Shown here one piece after another: positions 50,889 through 58,196 of a stretch of 58,196 nucleotides of DNA (the first letter of the stretch is position 1; the number at the start of each line of letters is the position of its first letter). The position numbers were made by a program, and so were the translations under genes. A model generated the notes under the pieces. The model did not search any database, was not told the origin of the DNA, and saw nothing but the letters and a program-made list of their open reading frames with translations. Location: NCBI GenBank assembly GCA_040880235.1, contig JBBDIX010000091.1, positions 1 to 58,196 on the forward strand. Reading direction: 5' to 3'. The DNA comes from JBBDIX01 sp040880235 (GTDB lineage Bacteria; Actinomycetota; Nitriliruptoria; Nitriliruptorales; Nitriliruptoraceae).

Positions 50889-50921
50889 CATCGAGCGGTT
50901 GCCCCCACGCCAGGAACTCCA

Positions 50922-52772
50922 CTGGAACGCCGCACAGACCTCAGAAACGTCGCGATCATCGCGCACGTCGACCACGGCAAGACCACGCTCGTCGACGGCA
51001 TGCTGTGGCAGGCCGGCGTCTTCAGTGCCCACCAGGACGTCAACGAACGGGTGATGGACTCCCAGGACCTCGAACGCGAACGCGGAATCACGATCCTCGC
51101 GAAGAACACCGCGATCCAACTGGTCACCGACGACGGCCCCCTGACCATCAACGTCGTCGACACTCCCGGCCACGCCGACTTCGGTGGCGAGGTGGAACGG
51201 GCCCTGGCGATGGTGGACGGCGTGCTGCTGCTCGTCGACGCTTCCGAGGGTCCACTGCCCCAGACCCGTTTCGTGGTCCGCAAGGCGCTCGAGAGCCGCC
51301 TGCCGATCATCGTCACGGTCAACAAGATCGACCGCCCCGACGCGCGCATCCCTGAGGTCCTCGACGAGACCTTCAGCCTGCTGATCGACCTGGGCGCCGA
51401 CGATGCTCAGCTCGACCTGCCCGTGCTGTACACGAACGCGCGCGAGGGAACCGCGACGATCGACCTCGACGAACCCGCGACGGACCTCAAGGCCCTGTTC
51501 GACGTCATACGCACCCACGTCCCCGCACCGGAGCACGATCCGGACCACCCGTTCCAGGCACTGGTGACCAACCTCGACGCCTCGCCATACCTCGGGCGCC
51601 TCGCGCTGTGCCGGATCCGCAACGGCACGGTGCGACGCGGACAGACGGTCGCCTGGTGCCGACGTGACGGGACGACCGAGTCGATTCGTATCACCGAGAT
51701 GTACCTGACGGAGGGTCTGGAACGGGTGTCGACCGATCACGCAGGTCCGGGCGACCTCGTGGCGATCGCCGGCTTCGATGACGTGACGATCGGCGAGACC
51801 CTCGCCGATGCCGACGACCCCCGCCCCCTACCGGTGCTGACCGTCGACGAACCCAACCTCGGCATGACCATCGGTGTGAACACCTCACCGTTGTCGGGGC
51901 GTGATGGCGACAAGGTGACCGCGCGCCTGATCGAGTCACGACTGCGCCAGGAACTCGTCGGCAACGTCAGCCTCGAGGTGCTGCCCACGGAACGTCCCGA
52001 CACCTGGGAGGTTCGTGGCCGCGGGGAACTCCAGCTCGCCGTGCTCATCGAGACGATGCGACGTGAGGGATTCGAACTCACCGTCGGCAAACCACGGGTC
52101 GTCACCCGGGAGGTCGACGGGAAGATCCACGAGCCGTTCGAACGCCTGTCGATCGATGTACCCGACGACTACGTGGGCGTGGTGACCCAGATGCTCGGCA
52201 TGCGCATGGGACGCCTCGAACTGATGACCAGTCACGGCAGCGGATGGACCCGACTCGAGTTCAGGGTCCCCGCGCGGGGGCTGATCGGCTTCCGCACCGA
52301 GTTCCTCACGGAGACGCGTGGCACTGGTGTACTGCACCACGTGTTCGACTCGTGGGAGCCGTGGCAGGGTGAACTGCGTACTCGTCAGAACGGGTCGCTC
52401 GTCGCCGATCGCGCCGGCGCAACGACGCAGTTCGCGCTGCTGAACCTGCAGGAACGCGGGCAGCTGTTCATCGGCCCGGGCACACAGGTCTACGAGGGGA
52501 TGATCGTCGGGCAGAACGCGCGCGCCGAGGACATGGACGTGAACCCGGCGAAGGAGAAGAAGCTCTCCAACGTGCGATCGGCGACCGGCGACGAGCTCGT
52601 CCGGCTCGCGCCGCCGCGGAGCATGTCGCTCGATCAGGCCCTGGAGTTCATCCGCGAGGACGAGGCCGTCGAGGTGACACCGGGGCTCATCCGTCTGCGC
52701 AAGGTCGAACTCGACGCGATGATCCGAGGCCGCGCCGCGAAGCGGGCAAAGAGCGCCGACGCGACGGGGTGA
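50922..52772 (+). CDS. typA: TypA/BipA ribosome-associated GTPase (probable CTG start)
   Basis: 616 residues. The G1 loop IAHVDHGKTTL is at about residues 14-24, then RERGITILAKN (G2), VDTPGHADFGGEVERAL (G3), NKIDRPDAR (G4), EF-G-like domains II, III and V, and the BipA-specific C-terminal domain (QNARAEDMDVNPAKEKKLSNVRSATGDE). BipA binds ribosomes and aids assembly and stress adaptation. The first ATG (51000) would delete the P-loop. No ATG, GTG or TTG lies in frame between the stop at 50886 and the P-loop; CTG 50922, with AGGA six bases upstream, gives the usual N-terminus (xERRTDLRNVAIIAHVDHGKTT). Confidence 0.92.
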   Translation: MERRTDLRNVAIIAHVDHGKTTLVDGMLWQAGVFSAHQDVNERVMDSQDLERERGITILAKNTAIQLVTDDGPLTINVVDTPGHADFGGEVERALAMVDGVLLLVDASEGPLPQTRFVVRKALESRLPIIVTVNKIDRPDARIPEVLDETFSLLIDLGADDAQLDLPVLYTNAREGTATIDLDEPATDLKALFDVIRTHVPAPEHDPDHPFQALVTNLDASPYLGRLALCRIRNGTVRRGQTVAWCRRDGTTESIRITEMYLTEGLERVSTDHAGPGDLVAIAGFDDVTIGETLADADDPRPLPVLTVDEPNLGMTIGVNTSPLSGRDGDKVTARLIESRLRQELVGNVSLEVLPTERPDTWEVRGRGELQLAVLIETMRREGFELTVGKPRVVTREVDGKIHEPFERLSIDVPDDYVGVVTQMLGMRMGRLELMTSHGSGWTRLEFRVPARGLIGFRTEFLTETRGTGVLHHVFDSWEPWQGELRTRQNGSLVADRAGATTQFALLNLQERGQLFIGPGTQVYEGMIVGQNARAEDMDVNPAKEKKLSNVRSATGDELVRLAPPRSMSLDQALEFIREDEAVEVTPGLIRLRKVELDAMIRGRAAKRAKSADATG

Positions 52773-52799
52773 CCCCGACCCCGCGGTGAGTCGTACCGG

Positions 52800-53558
52800 T
52801 CAGGCGGCCGTGCGCCGAGAAGCCGGGATCAGGCTCTTCAGGCTGTCATCCACCGGCAGGTGTGTCCACCCCTCGACGATCGCGGTCGCCACGTGCTCGG
52901 GAGGGATCGGCACGGTGAGGCCCGTACGGGCCATGCCTGCGACCAGAGCGGCGACGAGCGCATCGAACTGGTCGGCGTCGGTCACCCCGAGAGCGTCCGG
53001 AGTCAGGCCCATCCCGTCCGCCATGCCGGACATCGCCGCCTGGAGCAGGTGACGGCCGTCGGGACCGGGCAGGTCGTACCCGCTGTGAGGCAGCTTCCAG
53101 GCGCGCAGTGCCACCTGCGGGCGTGCCTCCACGATCTTGCCGTTGCGGCCAGTGCGGTCGACGCAGAAGGCCGGGAGCTGTTCGAGCAGGTCGTGGGTGC
53201 GGAGCGCAGCCGCACCGAATCGAACCGGCCCGAATCCGGTCCCGTGCCGTGGGCTGGGAACGTTCTCGAGCATCCACCGGTCGGTGACCCGGGTGGTCGA
53301 GGGGATGCGAACACGCCGCCGATCGTTGGCCTCAGGCGTCATGTCGGCGGTCGACGGCTGCGCAGTCGCGATCGGCCACCCGACTGGCGCCGTGACTCCG
53401 GCAACGTCCGTCCGAGGATCCCGCAACAGCGCGAGCAGTTCGTCATCCGTGACCACGGGATGGACATGATCGATTCGAAACGTGCGCAGGGACCAGTCGA
53501 GGACGACGACCACGGCATCATCCACGGACGGGCCGACCTGCACACCTACGACTCGCAT
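52800..53558 (-). CDS. DUF429 family protein (predicted RNase H-like fold)
   Basis: 252 residues. VVGVQVGPSVDDAVVVVLD begins an RNase H-like strand pattern, followed by VAGVTAPVGWPIATA, RRRVRIPSTTRVTDRWM, VDRTGRNGKIVEARPQVALRAW (conserved E-x-R/P region of DUF429) and DQFDALVAALVAGMARTG with the acidic D near the last helix. DUF429 is a widespread family of predicted nucleases without established biological role. Here the first aspartate of the classic D-x-A-W-x-G motif looks replaced (VQVGPSVDDA), so activity is uncertain. ATG 53558 is used; the open frame upstream translates to low-complexity repeats. Confidence 0.7.
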   Translation of the reverse strand: MRVVGVQVGPSVDDAVVVVLDWSLRTFRIDHVHPVVTDDELLALLRDPRTDVAGVTAPVGWPIATAQPSTADMTPEANDRRRVRIPSTTRVTDRWMLENVPSPRHGTGFGPVRFGAAALRTHDLLEQLPAFCVDRTGRNGKIVEARPQVALRAWKLPHSGYDLPGPDGRHLLQAAMSGMADGMGLTPDALGVTDADQFDALVAALVAGMARTGLTVPIPPEHVATAIVEGWTHLPVDDSLKSLIPASRRTAA

Positions 53559-53607
53559 GGCATCCCTCGTGGTCGGCTGGCGGGTGGCAGGTGATCGTCG
53601 TGGTCGC

Positions 53608-54958
53608 TCAGAGGGAGCCCCCTCCCCCGCCACCACCACCGCCAGAGCCGCCACCACCTCGGTTCCCACTGTTCGCCGGAGCGCCGCCACTGTTGCCCGA
53701 AGCGCCACCGCCGCCACCCCCACTCGCCGAACCACCCGACTGGCCCGGAGTGCTACCGCTGTTGCCCGGCGCGGACCCACTGTTCCCCGGCGCACTCCCA
53801 CTGCTGCCCGGAGCGGACCCACCGCTGCCCGGCGCAGACCCACCGCTACCCGGCGCAGACCCACCGCTACCCGGCGCAGACCCACTGTTCCCCGGCGCAG
53901 ACCCACCGCTGCCCGGCGCAGACCCACCGCTACCCGGCGCAGACCCACCGCTACNNNNNNNNNNNNNNNNNNNNNNNNNNNNNNNNNNNNNNNNNNNNNN
54001 NNNNNNNNNNNNNNNNNNNNNNNNNNNNNNNNNNNNNNNNNNNNNNNNNNNNNNCCGGACCATCATCCGGCCCCGGCGCATCGTTCGGTGCAACGGGGGC
54101 CGACCCGCCGGAACGGGACCCTTCGTCCTCGACAGACCCCGTGCCGTCCTGCGGGGTCGACGGGTCCGCAGCATCAGCTTCGGCCACGTCCGAGGCACCC
54201 TCTGACGACGTCGTCGGCTCGGGCTCCGTCGTGCGCGAAGGCAGTTCGAACGGTGTCACGGCGCTCACGACCGTTGCCACCCGTTCGTGGACGGGAGTCG
54301 GGAGCACGCCTGCAGCACCGGCAAGCACCGTGGCCGTCGCGACGGCACCACCTGCAAGGCCAGCCTGCGCGATGAGGCTCATCGCCGCGACGTTGGCAAC
54401 CGCCACCTTCAGGATCCTGCCCGTCCGACGGCTCACGAGGCGGAACGACGCCGTCCGCTCCTGAACGACGGGCGCGCGATCACGCACCCACCGCTGCGTC
54501 GTGATCCATGCGCGCTGCCACCGGCGAGTGACGACGACCGCGACGTGGACGGCACGAAGCCGGACCACACCCGCGAGATGGCGAGAATGAGGTCCGACCA
54601 CATCCGCAACATGCCGTGCGAGGAGCGCGAGCACGCGCATCAGGTGTCGCGCGCGCAGCGCGAGCACGACGGGCAGCCGTCCACGTGCCGACCGCGCAAG
54701 TTCGACCGAGACCTCGAGGCCGGTCAGCACCGGACGCTCGGCCGCCCTGCTGGCGGCAAGCTCAGCAGGTGTGGGAGGCGCGACGCCCGCATCGAGAATC
54801 CTTGCCAGTTCCCGGCTCGGCACCGGTGCGTGGTCGATCTCACTGCGCATGGCCGCGACGAACACCGCGAGGTCCGTCAGGTCTTCCCGGTCGGCAGGCA
54901 GGGGCCGACCGGTCAGGAGCCGATCTGCCAGTCGCTCGTCGAGGGGTTCGTGAGACAT
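53608..54958 (-). CDS. Putative anti-sigma/membrane partner of the ECF sigma factor, with Gly/Ser/Pro-rich C-terminus (assembly gap inside)
   Basis: From ATG 54958 (GTG 54967 possible): residues 1-65 (DERLADRLLTGRPLPADREDLTDLAVFVAAMRSEID) resemble the cytosolic start of actinobacterial proteins encoded next to ECF sigma factors and presumed anti-sigma factors. A basic middle follows, rich in Arg and Val, then a hydrophobic stretch (about 195-225: VAAMSLIAQAGLAGGAVATATVLAGAAGVL), an acidic Ser/Thr/Pro region, and SGGSAPG heptads that continue across 100 N to a poly-Gly tail ending at 53608. The reading frames on the two sides do not match for a 100-base gap. The external repeats could be a flexible stalk. 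Function is inferred from position only. Confidence 0.6.
53743..53954. repeat. 21-bp tandem repeat (SGGSAPG heptads), truncated by the assembly gap
   Basis: Ten tandem 21-base units are visible before the N run, encoding on the minus strand SGGSAPG with variants NSGSAPG, SSGSAPG and NSGSTPG. Copies nearest the gap are almost identical, those toward 53743 more diverged, which is typical of an expanding array. The gap probably hides further copies. Confidence 0.9.
53955..54054. other. Assembly gap (100 N) in the repeat region
   Basis: A run of exactly 100 N, a conventional placeholder for unknown length. It interrupts the repetitive part of the anti-sigma-like gene, which likely caused the assembly break. 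Confidence 0.97.
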
Positions 54959-55043
54959 CTCGTTCACGTCATCGCTCGCAGACGCCGGGTTGTTACGCCC
55001 CGATCCTGACGGCCTGCCCGAACGTGCCCATCGATCGCCGACG

Positions 55044-55607
55044 TCATGGCCGGTCCACTTCGACCGCCGGGCGCACTCCCAGCTCACGACGGAGGCGCTC
55101 CAGGCCCCGATGCTGCAGTGCACGCACCGCACCGGGCCGCTTGCCGAGGATGTCGGCCACCTCGTCGACGGGCAGGTCCGCCACGACTCGTAGGAGCAGC
55201 ACGTCGCGCTGGTCCGGACTCAGGTCGACGAGGACCTCGTGCACCCACTCACTGCCAAGCCGTCCGAGTGCCTCCTGTTCCACGTCGCCACCGACATCCA
55301 CCTCGAATCCCTCGAGGGGGTCGGTCCTGACCTGGCGACCGGCACGCCGACGTTCGTCGGTGAGGCGCCGGTGCACGATGGTGAAGACCCAGGACCGGAA
55401 CGCGGTCTCGTCCCCGCTGAACGTCTCCAGACTGCGGAACACGCTGAGGAACGCCTCGCTCGTCACGTCCTCCGGATCCGTTGCGCCACGCAGACGCACG
55501 TAGCCCACGACCGTGGGAGACAGGTCCTCGAACAGTCGTCGGAAGGCCCACGGGGCATTCGCGTGCGCTGCGGCGAGCACGTCGTCGAAGCCGATGCCGA
55601 TGGTCAC
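55044..55607 (-). CDS. ECF-type RNA polymerase sigma factor
   Basis: 187 residues. Region 2: AAHANAPWAFRRLFEDLSPTVVGYVRLRGATDPEDVTSEAFLSVFRSLETFSGDETAFRSWVFTIVHRRLTDERRRA (with -10 binding part). Region 4: LVDLSPDQRDVLLLRVVADLPVDEVADILGKRPGAVRALQHRGLERLRREL (helix-turn-helix for the -35). There is no region 3 or extra C-terminal domain. The gene lies 76 bases upstream of the membrane-partner gene on the same strand, the classic sigma/anti-sigma arrangement. GTG 55607 is the likeliest start; GTG 55616 is a near alternative. The target promoters and the stress sensed are not predictable from sequence. Confidence 0.93.
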   Translation of the reverse strand: MTIGIGFDDVLAAAHANAPWAFRRLFEDLSPTVVGYVRLRGATDPEDVTSEAFLSVFRSLETFSGDETAFRSWVFTIVHRRLTDERRRAGRQVRTDPLEGFEVDVGGDVEQEALGRLGSEWVHEVLVDLSPDQRDVLLLRVVADLPVDEVADILGKRPGAVRALQHRGLERLRRELGVRPAVEVDRP

Positions 55608-55825
55608 GAGCGACACACCACCCGACCTGCCGGCCGGGCGGCCACATCGACCTGCCGTCCTCGAACGCGCAAGAGAAGCCTGCTCATGGGGGATCTGAGG
55701 TGGCGACGCTAGCGACCGGTGCCACCGGCACACGCGAACCGCGCCCATGGCTCCAGTGTCGTGAGTCCCGCTGCCGAGTGCGAGGCCATCCGGCCCGACA
55801 CCCCGGCCTCATGCGCGCAGGGCGG

Positions 55826-56611
55826 TCAGGTCCCGTGCGGGGCGACCAGCGAGATGGGACGGTCGTCGGGTGTGAACAGGCGTGTCGTGAGTCCGAGCGT
55901 GATCGTGGTGGCGTTGGTGGCGGCGGCACCGAGTACGAGGAACATCACCACGGCCTGCACCATGACGGCGTCGATGGGGTGGACCCCTGCGAGGATGAGT
56001 CCGGTCATCGCTCCGGGCAGGAACACCAGACCAACGGCTCTGGTGGTCTCGATCTGCGGAACCAGCGCAGTGCGCAGCGCAACCATCAGGTAGGGGCGAG
56101 CAGCGCGGCGTGCCGTGTGCCCGAGCGCGACACGGGTCTCGACCTCGAGGCGCTTGTCACGGAGCTCGTCGACCGCACGTTGGGACACCAGAACGGTCGC
56201 GTTCATTGCGTTGCCGACCATCAGACCCGCCAACGGGACGACCGTTCGCCCTTCCTGCGGGAAGATCCCGAGGCCGAACACGACCCCGAGGCTCACCGCT
56301 GTCGTCACGCTGAACGCGACGATCGTGAGTGGCCAGAGCCGAGGGATCTGTGGGGAACGGCGGCGGACGACATCGCCCGCGTAGATCAGCATGGCCACCA
56401 CCCACACCCACGACCACACCATGGGCCGCTCGGGATCGATCACGAGCGTCAGCCCCACGCCGACGACGAGCAGCTGCACGATCGCGCGGGCGACCGACCC
56501 GGCGATCTGACCCTCGAGCCGCAGGCCACGCCACCGCGACAACCCGATCGCGACCGCGACCAGCAGCAGCGACAGCAGGACGCCCACGACACCGACATCA
56601 CCGGTCCCCAT
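55826..56611 (-). CDS. fetB: FetB-type ABC transporter permease (UPF0014)
   Basis: 261 residues, seven or more membrane helices. UPF0014 features: LLLVAVAIGLSRWRGLRLEGQIAGSVARAIVQLLVVGVGL, FVPLAGLMVGNAMNATVLVSQRAVDELR-type sequence (here VPLAGLMVGNAMNATVLVSQRAVDELRDKRLEVETRVALG), MVALRTALVPQIETTRAVGLVFLPGAMTGLILAGVHPIDAVMVQAVVMFLVLGAAA. E. coli FetAB (YbbLM) exports iron and helps resist peroxide. The second of two adjacent ATGs (56611) has GGAGG at better distance. It overlaps fetA by 14 bases, as expected for a coupled pair. Confidence 0.88.
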   Translation of the reverse strand: MGTGDVGVVGVLLSLLLVAVAIGLSRWRGLRLEGQIAGSVARAIVQLLVVGVGLTLVIDPERPMVWSWVWVVAMLIYAGDVVRRRSPQIPRLWPLTIVAFSVTTAVSLGVVFGLGIFPQEGRTVVPLAGLMVGNAMNATVLVSQRAVDELRDKRLEVETRVALGHTARRAARPYLMVALRTALVPQIETTRAVGLVFLPGAMTGLILAGVHPIDAVMVQAVVMFLVLGAAATNATTITLGLTTRLFTPDDRPISLVAPHGT

Positions 56612-57356
56612 CATGGCCCTCCGGGTCGAACAGCTTCGCGATGACCGGATGGCTCGCCAGGTCCGTGAGGTCATCGAGCACGAGCGCGAGCCGGCCGCGG
56701 TCGAGCACGACGAGCTGGTCGGCCACGCGACGGACCTGCTCGAGTTCGTGGGTGACCCACAGGGCGGGTGTCCCGGCCTCCGCGAGCTGGCGCACGGTGC
56801 GTTCGAACGCGAGCCTGGGGCTCGCGTCGAGTGCGGAGGTCGGCTCGTCGAGGAGCAGGACCGCCGGATCGGTCAGCAGCGTGCGTGCGAGCCCGAGCCG
56901 TTGCGCCTCTCCGCCCGACAACGTGACCGCCTCACGGTCGATCAGCTCCGCGCTCAGCGACACCCGCTCGAGGACCGTGCGCTGGATGTCGTCGTCGCTT
57001 TCAGGCGCCGCGATGTTCAGGTTGTCGCGAACCGACCCGTGGAACACCACCGGGCGCTGGAACACCATCCCGACCTCACGTCGCAGCGCCCGAGGATCGA
57101 GCTGATCCAGGGGGTGGCCGCGGTAGGAGACCGTCCCGCAACTTACGACCTCGAGGCGATTGCACAGACGCAGCAACGTGCTCTTCCCCGATCCCGACGC
57201 ACCCAGGATCGCGGTCACGCCGTGATCCGGTAGACGGACCGTGATCGAGTCGAGTGCGGTCGTGTCACCGAACCGGACCGACACGCCGTCGAACTCGAAC
57301 AGCGGAGCGCCCACGTCAGCCCACGGCTGGGAGGTTGCAGGGCGTCCGGCGGTCAC
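56598..57356 (-). CDS. fetA: FetA-type ABC transporter ATPase
   Basis: 252 residues. Walker A GASGSGKSTLLRLCNRLE, Q-loop MVFQRPVVFHGSVRDNL, signature LSGGEAQRLGLARTLL, Walker B VLLLDEPTSALD, H-loop LWVTHELEQVRRVADQ. This order and the NRLE/L-P-V-V-F-x-G-T/S-V-x-D-N features are those of FetA/YbbL and phosphate-type ATPases; adjacency to the UPF0014 permease settles the assignment. It should energise export of iron or another metal. GTG 57356 overlaps the padR stop (GTGA). Confidence 0.9.
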   Translation of the reverse strand: MTAGRPATSQPWADVGAPLFEFDGVSVRFGDTTALDSITVRLPDHGVTAILGASGSGKSTLLRLCNRLEVVSCGTVSYRGHPLDQLDPRALRREVGMVFQRPVVFHGSVRDNLNIAAPESDDDIQRTVLERVSLSAELIDREAVTLSGGEAQRLGLARTLLTDPAVLLLDEPTSALDASPRLAFERTVRQLAEAGTPALWVTHELEQVRRVADQLVVLDRGRLALVLDDLTDLASHPVIAKLFDPEGHDGDR

Positions 57357-57688
57357 TCGACCTGGCCGGAGTTCGGGGGAAGGGTCTCACCCGTCAGCTC
57401 GCGAAGCTTCACCTGGATCTGCGACAGCAGGGCCCTGCCCTCGGCGGTGGCTTCGTAGTAGCGCCGCCGTCGGCCGTCGTGAAGCTGTTCGTCGCTGGTG
57501 AGGTAGCCGTGTTCCTCGAGCTGGTGCAGGATCGGGTACAGGGTCCCGACCGAGATGTCGTAGCCGTGTTCGGCGAGTTCGTCGCGCATCCACAGCCCGT
57601 AGATGGCGTGTTCGACCGCGTGGTGGAGGATGTGGATGCGCATGAAGGCGAGCTGGATGTCGCGCAGGAGCGGCGGCTCGCCTGCCAT
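57353..57688 (-). CDS. PadR-family transcriptional regulator
   Basis: 111 residues: winged helix with HHAVEHAIYGLWMRDELAEHGYDISVGTLYPILHQLEEHGYLTSDEQLHDGRRRRYYEATAEGRALL, which is the PadR signature (VGTLYPxLxxLExxG and the R-R-Y-Y wing). The N-terminal helix (LLRDIQLAFMRIHILHHA) and C-terminal helix complete the short PadR-s1 form. ATG 57688 has GGAGG five bases upstream. It lies between chrA and fetAB, so it probably represses this operon in response to an unknown ligand; PadR proteins near chrA genes have been noted in other bacteria. Confidence 0.9.
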   Translation of the reverse strand: MAGEPPLLRDIQLAFMRIHILHHAVEHAIYGLWMRDELAEHGYDISVGTLYPILHQLEEHGYLTSDEQLHDGRRRRYYEATAEGRALLSQIQVKLRELTGETLPPNSGQVE

Positions 57689-57708
57689 GTGTCCTCCAGG
57701 TCGGCGGG

Positions 57709-58196
57709 TCATCCTACGAGCGTGACCCACAGGTAGCCGAGCAGTCCAGCCAGGGGTACGAGTGCGATCGCGCTGACGCGGGTCCCGATCAGCGTGGCCA
57801 GCGCGGCCACGGCCAACACGGCGGTGGGGATGTCCACGATCACGCGCAGGCCGATCTCGATCGCGACGGCCAGCATCACCCCGAGCACGGCAGCGGTCAG
57901 TCCCCTGAGCACCTTCTTCGCCGTCTCGGAACGTTTGATGGCGGGCATGATCCGCCCGAGCAGCATCGCGAAGAAGAAGGACGGGACGAAGATCGCCAGC
58001 GTGGCCACCACGGCGCCGGGGAACCCACCCAGGATGTAGCCGATGGCGGTGGAGACGGTGAACAGTGGCCCCGGGGTCATCTCCCCGATCACGATCGCCT
58101 CGATCAGCTGCGGGGTGGTCAGCAGCCCGTAGCGGTCCACGAGGTCGGTCTGCAGGTAGGCGACCAGCAGGTAGCCGGACCCGAACAGGGTGATCC
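57709..58196 (-). CDS. chrA: Chromate transporter ChrA, C-terminal half (runs off the right edge)
   Basis: The visible 162 codons cover LFGSGYLLVAYLQTDLVDRYGLLTTPQLIEAIVIGEMTPGPLFTVSTAIGYILGGFPGAVVATLAIFVPSFFFAMLLGRIMPAIKRS, matching the second CHR domain (GxGYLLVAxLxxxxV, EAxAxGxxTPGP, PSFxxVxLxxPxxxRL-like). About five helices are seen, the last KVLRGLTAAVLGVMLAVAIEIG and following. CHR proteins export chromate or transport related anions, and two-domain forms are about 400 residues, so roughly half lies outside. The stop is 20 bases before padR in the same direction. Confidence 0.9.
   Translation of the reverse strand, partial: ITLFGSGYLLVAYLQTDLVDRYGLLTTPQLIEAIVIGEMTPGPLFTVSTAIGYILGGFPGAVVATLAIFVPSFFFAMLLGRIMPAIKRSETAKKVLRGLTAAVLGVMLAVAIEIGLRVIVDIPTAVLAVAALATLIGTRVSAIALVPLAGLLGYLWVTLVG

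Noticed and set aside
53591..54205. Proline/leucine-rich repeat protein on the plus strand
   Set aside because: It is the mirror image of the Gly/Ser repeats of the minus-strand sigma-partner gene and has no ribosome site.
1..58196. CRISPR array, prophage, insertion sequence or integrated element
   Set aside because: No regularly spaced repeats with unique spacers, no transposase, integrase or phage structural genes, and no target-site duplications were seen.

Overview
This is a high-GC bacterial segment with frequent GTG starts, many 1-4 nt stop/start overlaps, a MarP-type CvpA-protease, an Rpf-like lytic transglycosylase fold, GAF-ANTAR and CsbD proteins. Together these point to an actinobacterium. 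A deep-branching, possibly salt-tolerant lineage such as Nitriliruptoria is my guess, not a demonstrated placement. Two assembly gaps (10 N at 23508-23517, 100 N at 53955-54054) show it is a draft contig or scaffold.

Left part (1-9.1 kb): the 5' part of RNase P RNA runs off the left edge on the minus strand. Then come a class IV aminotransferase, a trehalose operon (otsA-otsB plus a degenerate GGDEF membrane protein), a divergent Xre-RES toxin-antitoxin pair, a zinc-ribbon coiled-coil/Nif3 operon on the minus strand, tRNA-Val, a lipoprotein, an ArsR regulator broken by an internal deletion in front of its coupled SRPBCC gene, and a cupin.

9.1-24.7 kb: phosphoglucose isomerase and a Cof-type phosphatase; a tight minus-strand operon M42 peptidase-rmuC-5-formyl-THF cyclo-ligase family-guaB; a rhomboid protease with an N-terminal cysteine-rich domain and a methyltransferase on the plus strand; then ngg-asnO. 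The M42 peptidase, ngg and asnO form the trio known for the osmoprotectant N-acetylglutaminylglutamine amide (NAGGN), here split by two plus-strand genes. With otsAB the window carries two compatible-solute pathways. EamA, acetamidase/formamidase (gapped) and SURF1 genes follow.

24.6-36.8 kb: a coupled lipid-modification operon (FAD amine-oxidase family, DUF1365, cyclopropane-fatty-acid synthase, second CFA-like methyltransferase), a 31-residue membrane peptide, an M23 peptidase with coiled coil, a SWIM protein coupled to an SNF2 helicase, a MarP-like protease and a hemolysin III protein.

36.8-49.6 kb: a PAS-GGDEF-EAL membrane protein and MFS protein; a small regulatory patch with a 67-aa Xre regulator, a possibly truncated membrane protein and a GAF-ANTAR regulator preceded by remnants of a second copy; an EAL-only membrane protein; a CAT-anticodon tRNA; csbD; EamA; a sorbosone-dehydrogenase-type lipoprotein; dgt; and an Rpf-like protein.

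49.6-58.2 kb: EamA, typA (apparently starting with CTG), a DUF429 protein, an ECF sigma factor with a probable membrane partner ending in Gly/Ser/Pro heptad repeats that cross the assembly gap, and a chrA-padR-fetA-fetB operon leaving the right edge.
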